The notes under the pieces were generated by a model. It was not told the DNA's origin. It did no database searches and saw nothing but the letters and a program-made list of their open reading frames with translations. Below, piece by piece: positions 25,515 to 29,266 of a DNA stretch of 29,266 bases. Source of the stretch: Flavobacterium psychrophilum (GTDB lineage: Bacteria; Bacteroidota; Bacteroidia; Flavobacteriales; Flavobacteriaceae); NCBI GenBank assembly GCA_945897545.1, contig CAMDGJ010000006.1:1-29266 (forward strand), given 5' to 3'. The first letter of the stretch is position 1; every line of letters begins with the position of its first letter. A program made the translations under genes and the position numbers.

Positions 25515-26591
25515 ATGACTATAAAAGAAATCGCAAAAATCGCCAACGTTTCTCCAGGAACAGTAGACAGAATTATTCACAATCGGGGACAGGTAAGCAA
25601 AGAAAACATAGAAAAAGTGAACGCTATTATCAAAGAACATGGCTATAACAAAAATATCTTTGCTAGTAATTTAGTTCTAAACAAGAAATATAAATTTGCT
25701 GTATTTATTCTTCAAAATGAAAAACCTGGATACTGGGATGCCCCAGTAATTGGAATTAGAAAAGCCGAGGAGGAGTTTGCTAAGTTTAGTATAACGATCG
25801 ACTATTTTTTTTACAAATACGACATCGAAAACTTCAATAAAATTGCAGGTGACATTTTAAAACTAGATTATGATGGATTAGTTTTTGCTCCAGTATTCGA
25901 AAAAGAGGCCATTTCTTTTTTAACCCAATACAAGAAAAGAAACATTCCAACAGTACTAATTGACATTAATCTATCCAAAATCAAAGGGATTGCCTTCATA
26001 GGACAAGATTCATTCAAAAGTGGTTTTACAGCTGGAAAATTAATCAGTTATGGCGTGAAACAGGAAAGCAATGTACTGATTTTGAAAATAACGGGACAGA
26101 TAGACAGCACAACACACAAAACTATTTTTGATTCACAAAGAACCAAAGGATTTTATGCTTACTTTAAAGAAAATACGTTTCTGCCAAAATTTAACTTTAC
26201 CGAAATTAGTATAAAAGATTACGATAAAAATAGTTTAACTATCGAAATGTTTACTGGAATTGACAGTGTTTTTGTCTTGAATTCTAGAGTACATATTATT
26301 GCTAAATTCATTAAAGAAAACAACCTAAAAAACATGCGTCTAGTAGGATATGATTTATTGAAACCTAATTTAGAGTATCTTAATGACGGCACTATCGATT
26401 TTTTAATCAATCAAAAACCTGAGGAACAAGGTTTTTTAGCTATCAATTATCTTTATAAAAAATTAGTGCTCAAAGAGGAGTTGAAAGATATTAATTACAC
26501 GTCAGTTGAAATTATTATAAAAGAAAATTACGTCAATACCTTTGAAAATAACGATGCTGTAGAAGAATTTGCTTATCTACTCGTACAATAA
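25515..26591 (+). CDS. LacI-family transcriptional regulator
   Basis: Repressor-type regulator of 358 residues. N-terminal helix-turn-helix at 1-22 (MTIKEIAKIANVSPGTVDRI) with the GTVDRI(I)HNRG variant common in Bacteroidota, hinge helix about 46-56 (FASNLVLN, with the leucine that inserts at the central CG), and a periplasmic-binding-protein-like effector domain from about 58 to 345 (for example FAVFILQNEKPGYWDAPV, GLVFAPVFEKEA, GFTAGKLISYG). The effector is unknown; by context a hexuronate or a KDG-type catabolite. It stands alone between the esterase and the large T9SS protein and does not share an operon with its likely targets. The three operators in this window all have the central CG expected for this family. 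It ends at a bidirectional terminator. Confidence 0.93.
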   Translation: MTIKEIAKIANVSPGTVDRIIHNRGQVSKENIEKVNAIIKEHGYNKNIFASNLVLNKKYKFAVFILQNEKPGYWDAPVIGIRKAEEEFAKFSITIDYFFYKYDIENFNKIAGDILKLDYDGLVFAPVFEKEAISFLTQYKKRNIPTVLIDINLSKIKGIAFIGQDSFKSGFTAGKLISYGVKQESNVLILKITGQIDSTTHKTIFDSQRTKGFYAYFKENTFLPKFNFTEISIKDYDKNSLTIEMFTGIDSVFVLNSRVHIIAKFIKENNLKNMRLVGYDLLKPNLEYLNDGTIDFLINQKPEEQGFLAINYLYKKLVLKEELKDINYTSVEIIIKENYVNTFENNDAVEEFAYLLVQ

Positions 26592-26638
26592 AAAGTTAAA
26601 ACAAAATTAAGTACATTTATTTGATCTTGCTTAAAATA

Positions 26639-26669
26639 AAAAGAACCTCGGTAAATCCGAGGTTCTTTT
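26639..26669. terminator. Bidirectional terminator between convergent genes
   Basis: A perfect 13-base-pair stem (AAAAGAACCTCGG / CCGAGGTTCTTTT) with loop TAAAT. T-runs follow on both strands (TTCTTTTGTTTT on plus, TTCTTTTTATTTT on minus). It serves the LacI-family gene and the T9SS protein gene that converge here. Confidence 0.9.
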
Positions 26670-26698
26670 GTTTTAGTTTCAACTTAACTAAAAAAGTT

Positions 26699-29032
26699 CT
26701 AATTTTTAATCACTTTTACGGTTCCTTTTTTACCTTCTGAAATTACCTCAATAAAGTATGTTGATGGAGATAATCCACTCATGTCAATTTTAGTGTTGGC
26801 AGTATTTGGTTTTGATGTTATAACTTTTTGTCCCAAAAGATTATAAACTATTACCATTGAAATTGAAGCAGTATGTGATAATGTTATTGATTCCACTACT
26901 GGATTTGGATAGTACTTAAAATTAATCTGACTTTGTTTTTGAATTCCTAATGAAGAAGAGGGAACCACTTCACCGCTTGCTAAAATAGTTGCTCCTGAAT
27001 AACCTTCAAAAGTAATTTTGCTTAACTGTGCTACAGTCAAACCCGTAGCATCGCTTCCAAAAAACACTTTACCATTCGTTCCCGATGCACCTGCTACACC
27101 AGACCATCCTTTTATAGTTAATGTCTTACTTGTATCCCAAAATTCAGAACCACTGTTAGCAAAAGCTATGCTATGCGAACCAGAACCTAAATTAATAATG
27201 GCATTATTCGTTAAATTAAGTAACCCAAAAGTTTCATTAAAACCACCCGAACTCAAATTACCAGCTAAGTCAACGTTAGTTGCATCTATAATTTTATCCG
27301 TAGCAGTCAAGGAAACACCTGAAGTACTTGAATTTGATATTTTTATTGAAAAAGCAGGAAAATCGTTTCCTATAGTTTGAGGTGCGGTTCCGTTAAGATC
27401 AATAACACTTGTTCCTGAATTATAAGTTACACCGTCTGCTTGTAATGTTCCTGACACACTGATTACAGCAGCCAAAAGATTTCTAGGGCCACCGCCCGTT
27501 ATGTCTAAATTAGTATAGCTTCCCTGAACGATAGATTGAGTCGACGAAGTACTGCTATACCAGATAGAAAACGGCCAAATAATATCCGCTGGCAATGCAG
27601 TAGCAGAAGCGCTGGATGAATATTGTGTTTTTAAAGTTCCTGTTCCACTAACAGAAGCTACAGCCAATAATTTATTTGCCCCCATATTAAGTATAGAACC
27701 ATTCGAAATGGTTAAAGCTCCTGCTACGCTTAATGCTCCTGGTGAATTTCCAGTTCCTGTGATGTTAATAGTTAAATTACCATAAGACCCTGTTTGAACT
27801 GTTTGATCTGTTGCACCATTATAAATAACGGAAGAAGTGGTAGACAAGGTATTTAATGTTGGGAATTTTGTAACATGACTGATAGTTAAGTTAGCGGAAG
27901 CTGCCAAATCTATTTTACCATCTAAAAAAGCAGTAGCTAGAATGGTTAATGAATTGGCAGTTCCATTACCCAAAACTACCTTACTTGCACTTCCGTTAAC
28001 AGTCCAATCTGAACCTATTGTAGCTCCGGTATTGAATATGTTAAAAGTTGTATTAGAAATGGCAAAATTAGTGGGATTAGCACCTGAACCATCAGTATTT
28101 ACGCCCCAATTTCCTAACACACTACAATCTGAATTGGCAGCAAGAAAATATGTAAATGAAACCGCTGAACCAACAGTAACTTTATAATTATCGATAAAAT
28201 AGGAATTATTTAGGGTTGTTCCGTGGCTGAATAAAAAACCAAAGTTAGGCAAAGCAACATCTACAAAAGTGGCAGTATCTGCAACTTCTCCTATGGCTAG
28301 TACTGATATTCCCGATGGATCTGGATAAGCAGTAGTTGATACTGCTGAACCTTCATCTTTTTGATACATATTCCACTTGTTGGAAGCAGGGTCATATGTC
28401 ACTTTTATACTAGCCACATTCTTGAAAGATGCTAAGGTAACCCCTGCAATGATTGTTGTTAAATTAGCCGTCGCAGTTAAGCCTCCAGTAAAACTAACCA
28501 AATCATAGGAACTTTTAGTCCCCACACCCCCCATAACAACCGCATATCCTTTGGCACTAGCATTTGATGGATCTGCATTATCACAAGCTATAATTGTAGC
28601 CACACCCCATTGACCTGAATCAAAACCACTCATAGTAGTTCCCGAACTTCTATTATGGCGCATGTTGAAAGCCCATGTTACAAGTCCTGTATTGGTATGT
28701 AAAGTTGATTTATAACTTGCTGTAACCGGCATAGGAGCCATTGAAAAAGTTTTTCCTGCTGTACCAGTAGCTGTCCCGTTGATTATTTGAACTCTATAAT
28801 CAGGCGCAGTTGTTAAAGCTGTCTGTATAGCAGCTATTCCAGTAAGTGTATTAATATAATTTACCGAAGGTGTACCCCCAGCAGAGAGCGGCCCTGCCAA
28901 TCCTCGATTAAAATCATCACTAAAAATAGTGGTTTGCCCAAAGGCAGTCACACTGCAAAACAGTAGCGTTGCATAAATTACAAAAGCAGGTATTGCTTTT
29001 GCATTAAAAAAAGATAGTAAAGTTGTTTTCAT
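26699..29032 (-). CDS. Large T9SS-secreted repetitive beta protein, function unknown
   Basis: Exported protein of 777 residues. Signal peptide about 1-33 (SVTAFGQ). Residues about 36-290 look like a concanavalin/LamG-type jelly roll (start TTIFSDDFNR, with WGVATI, YFIDNYKVTVG), a fold common in carbohydrate-binding domains. Residues about 293-690 are Ser/Thr/Gly/Asn-rich with beta-strand repeats of the type 'YNGATDQTVQTGSYGNLTI', 'SSTQSIVQGSYTNLDI' and 'LNGTAPQTIGNDF..FSIKI'. The final 75 residues form a T9SS type A sorting domain (YYPNPVVE ... VKVIKN). No catalytic motif is recognised, so it could be a surface adhesin, a glycan-binding protein or a new enzyme. Its promoter carries the same operator as the hexuronate operon, linking it to uronate use. 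Confidence 0.85.
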   Translation of the reverse strand: MKTTLLSFFNAKAIPAFVIYATLLFCSVTAFGQTTIFSDDFNRGLAGPLSAGGTPSVNYINTLTGIAAIQTALTTAPDYRVQIINGTATGTAGKTFSMAPMPVTASYKSTLHTNTGLVTWAFNMRHNRSSGTTMSGFDSGQWGVATIIACDNADPSNASAKGYAVVMGGVGTKSSYDLVSFTGGLTATANLTTIIAGVTLASFKNVASIKVTYDPASNKWNMYQKDEGSAVSTTAYPDPSGISVLAIGEVADTATFVDVALPNFGFLFSHGTTLNNSYFIDNYKVTVGSAVSFTYFLAANSDCSVLGNWGVNTDGSGANPTNFAISNTTFNIFNTGATIGSDWTVNGSASKVVLGNGTANSLTILATAFLDGKIDLAASANLTISHVTKFPTLNTLSTTSSVIYNGATDQTVQTGSYGNLTINITGTGNSPGALSVAGALTISNGSILNMGANKLLAVASVSGTGTLKTQYSSSASATALPADIIWPFSIWYSSTSSTQSIVQGSYTNLDITGGGPRNLLAAVISVSGTLQADGVTYNSGTSVIDLNGTAPQTIGNDFPAFSIKISNSSTSGVSLTATDKIIDATNVDLAGNLSSGGFNETFGLLNLTNNAIINLGSGSHSIAFANSGSEFWDTSKTLTIKGWSGVAGASGTNGKVFFGSDATGLTVAQLSKITFEGYSGATILASGEVVPSSSLGIQKQSQINFKYYPNPVVESITLSHTASISMVIVYNLLGQKVITSKPNTANTKIDMSGLSPSTYFIEVISEGKKGTVKVIKN

Positions 29033-29073
29033 AATCGAGGATTATTTTATTTTAATAAAAGAGTTGTTGTGCA

Positions 29074-29089
29074 TCGTGTTCGTACACGA
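29074..29089. promoter_or_regulatory. LacI-type operator of the large T9SS protein gene
   Basis: TCGTGTTCGTACACGA has perfect arms TCGTGT/ACACGA and central CG, 13 of 16 bases or more identical to the 23363 site. It lies 4 bases after the -7 box and 41 bases before the ATG, so it spans the transcription start. Confidence 0.8.
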
Positions 29090-29093
29090 ATAT

Positions 29094-29123
29094 CAAAAGT
29101 AATAAAAAATTAAACACATCCAA
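29094..29123 (-). promoter_or_regulatory. Promoter of the large T9SS protein gene
   Basis: On the minus strand TTG at 29121-29123 is followed after 19 bases by TACTTTTG at 29094-29101, a perfect TAnnTTTG match. The arrangement, with the operator directly downstream of -7, is the same as at the hexuronate operon. Confidence 0.75.
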
Positions 29124-29223
29124 TAAAAAAAAGAAAATATTTTGAATTATTATAAATAGCTACAAAATAGCATCTTCCTTTTTGGGTGAATCTCAATTCG
29201 TGACAGATTCTTTATAAAAAAAA

Positions 29224-29246
29224 AGGCTGTCCTTTTCGGACAGCCT
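29224..29246 (-). terminator. Terminator of a minus-strand gene beyond the right edge
   Basis: A 9-base-pair stem (AGGCTGTCC / GGACAGCCT) with a 5-base loop, followed on the minus strand by nine T (CCTTTTTTTTTATAAAG). The gene it serves is outside the window, and it insulates the T9SS protein promoter from upstream readthrough. Confidence 0.8.
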
Positions 29247-29266
29247 CTCTCTCAAAAAATAATTAT

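Noticed and set aside
27018..27380. 120-codon plus-strand frame, and a similar one at 27942-28187
   Set aside because: Antisense shadows of the Ser/Thr/Gly-rich T9SS protein, with no start context or family resemblance.

Overview
The window looks like chromosome of a Bacteroidota bacterium, most likely a Flavobacterium-type member of the Flavobacteriia. The evidence is AT-rich DNA, a hybrid two-component regulator typical of polysaccharide utilisation loci, two proteins with type IX secretion (T9SS) C-terminal tails, Bacteroidota promoters of the TTTG/TAnnTTTG type, and little Shine-Dalgarno sequence. It is a catabolic region for a sulfated, uronic-acid-containing polysaccharide and its hexuronate products.

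Layout: (1) 1-498, the 5' part of a small membrane protein gene cut by the left edge, followed by a mostly empty 331-base gap with a terminator. (2) 831-9086, minus strand: an operon read as [30-residue membrane peptide] - GH88 unsaturated glucuronyl hydrolase - GH2 glycosidase - alginate-lyase-superfamily lipoprotein - two tandem iduronate-2-sulfatase-like sulfatases - terminator. A tandem 22-base repeat lies just upstream and is a candidate binding site for the regulator. (3) 9174-13271, the hybrid two-component regulator; 13351-15030, a secreted right-handed beta-helix protein, probably a lyase. (4) 15150-23350, minus strand: an eight-gene operon kdgK(2)-kdgK(1)-yhcH-eda-uxuB-uxuA-uxaC-exuT ending at a strong terminator. 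It encodes hexuronate import and conversion of glucuronate to pyruvate and glyceraldehyde 3-phosphate. (5) 23651-29032: a T9SS-secreted esterase (+), a LacI-family regulator (+) and a large T9SS-secreted protein (-), the last two convergent on a shared terminator. (6) A terminator at 29224-29246 for a gene beyond the right edge.

How it fits together (inference): secreted or surface lyases, sulfatases and glycosidases cut and desulfate the polysaccharide under control of the hybrid sensor. Released uronic acids enter through ExuT and go through UxaC, UxuB, UxuA, KdgK and Eda. Three copies of a 16-base LacI-type operator (consensus CGTGTnCGnACACG) lie in the promoters of the hexuronate operon, the esterase and the large T9SS protein. 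The LacI-family gene between the last two is the obvious candidate regulator, so the window appears to hold two regulons: one hybrid-sensor-controlled (depolymerisation) and one LacI-controlled (monomer catabolism plus two secreted proteins). No SusC/SusD pair, KduI/KduD, sulfatase-maturating enzyme, tRNA, rRNA, IS element or CRISPR was seen.
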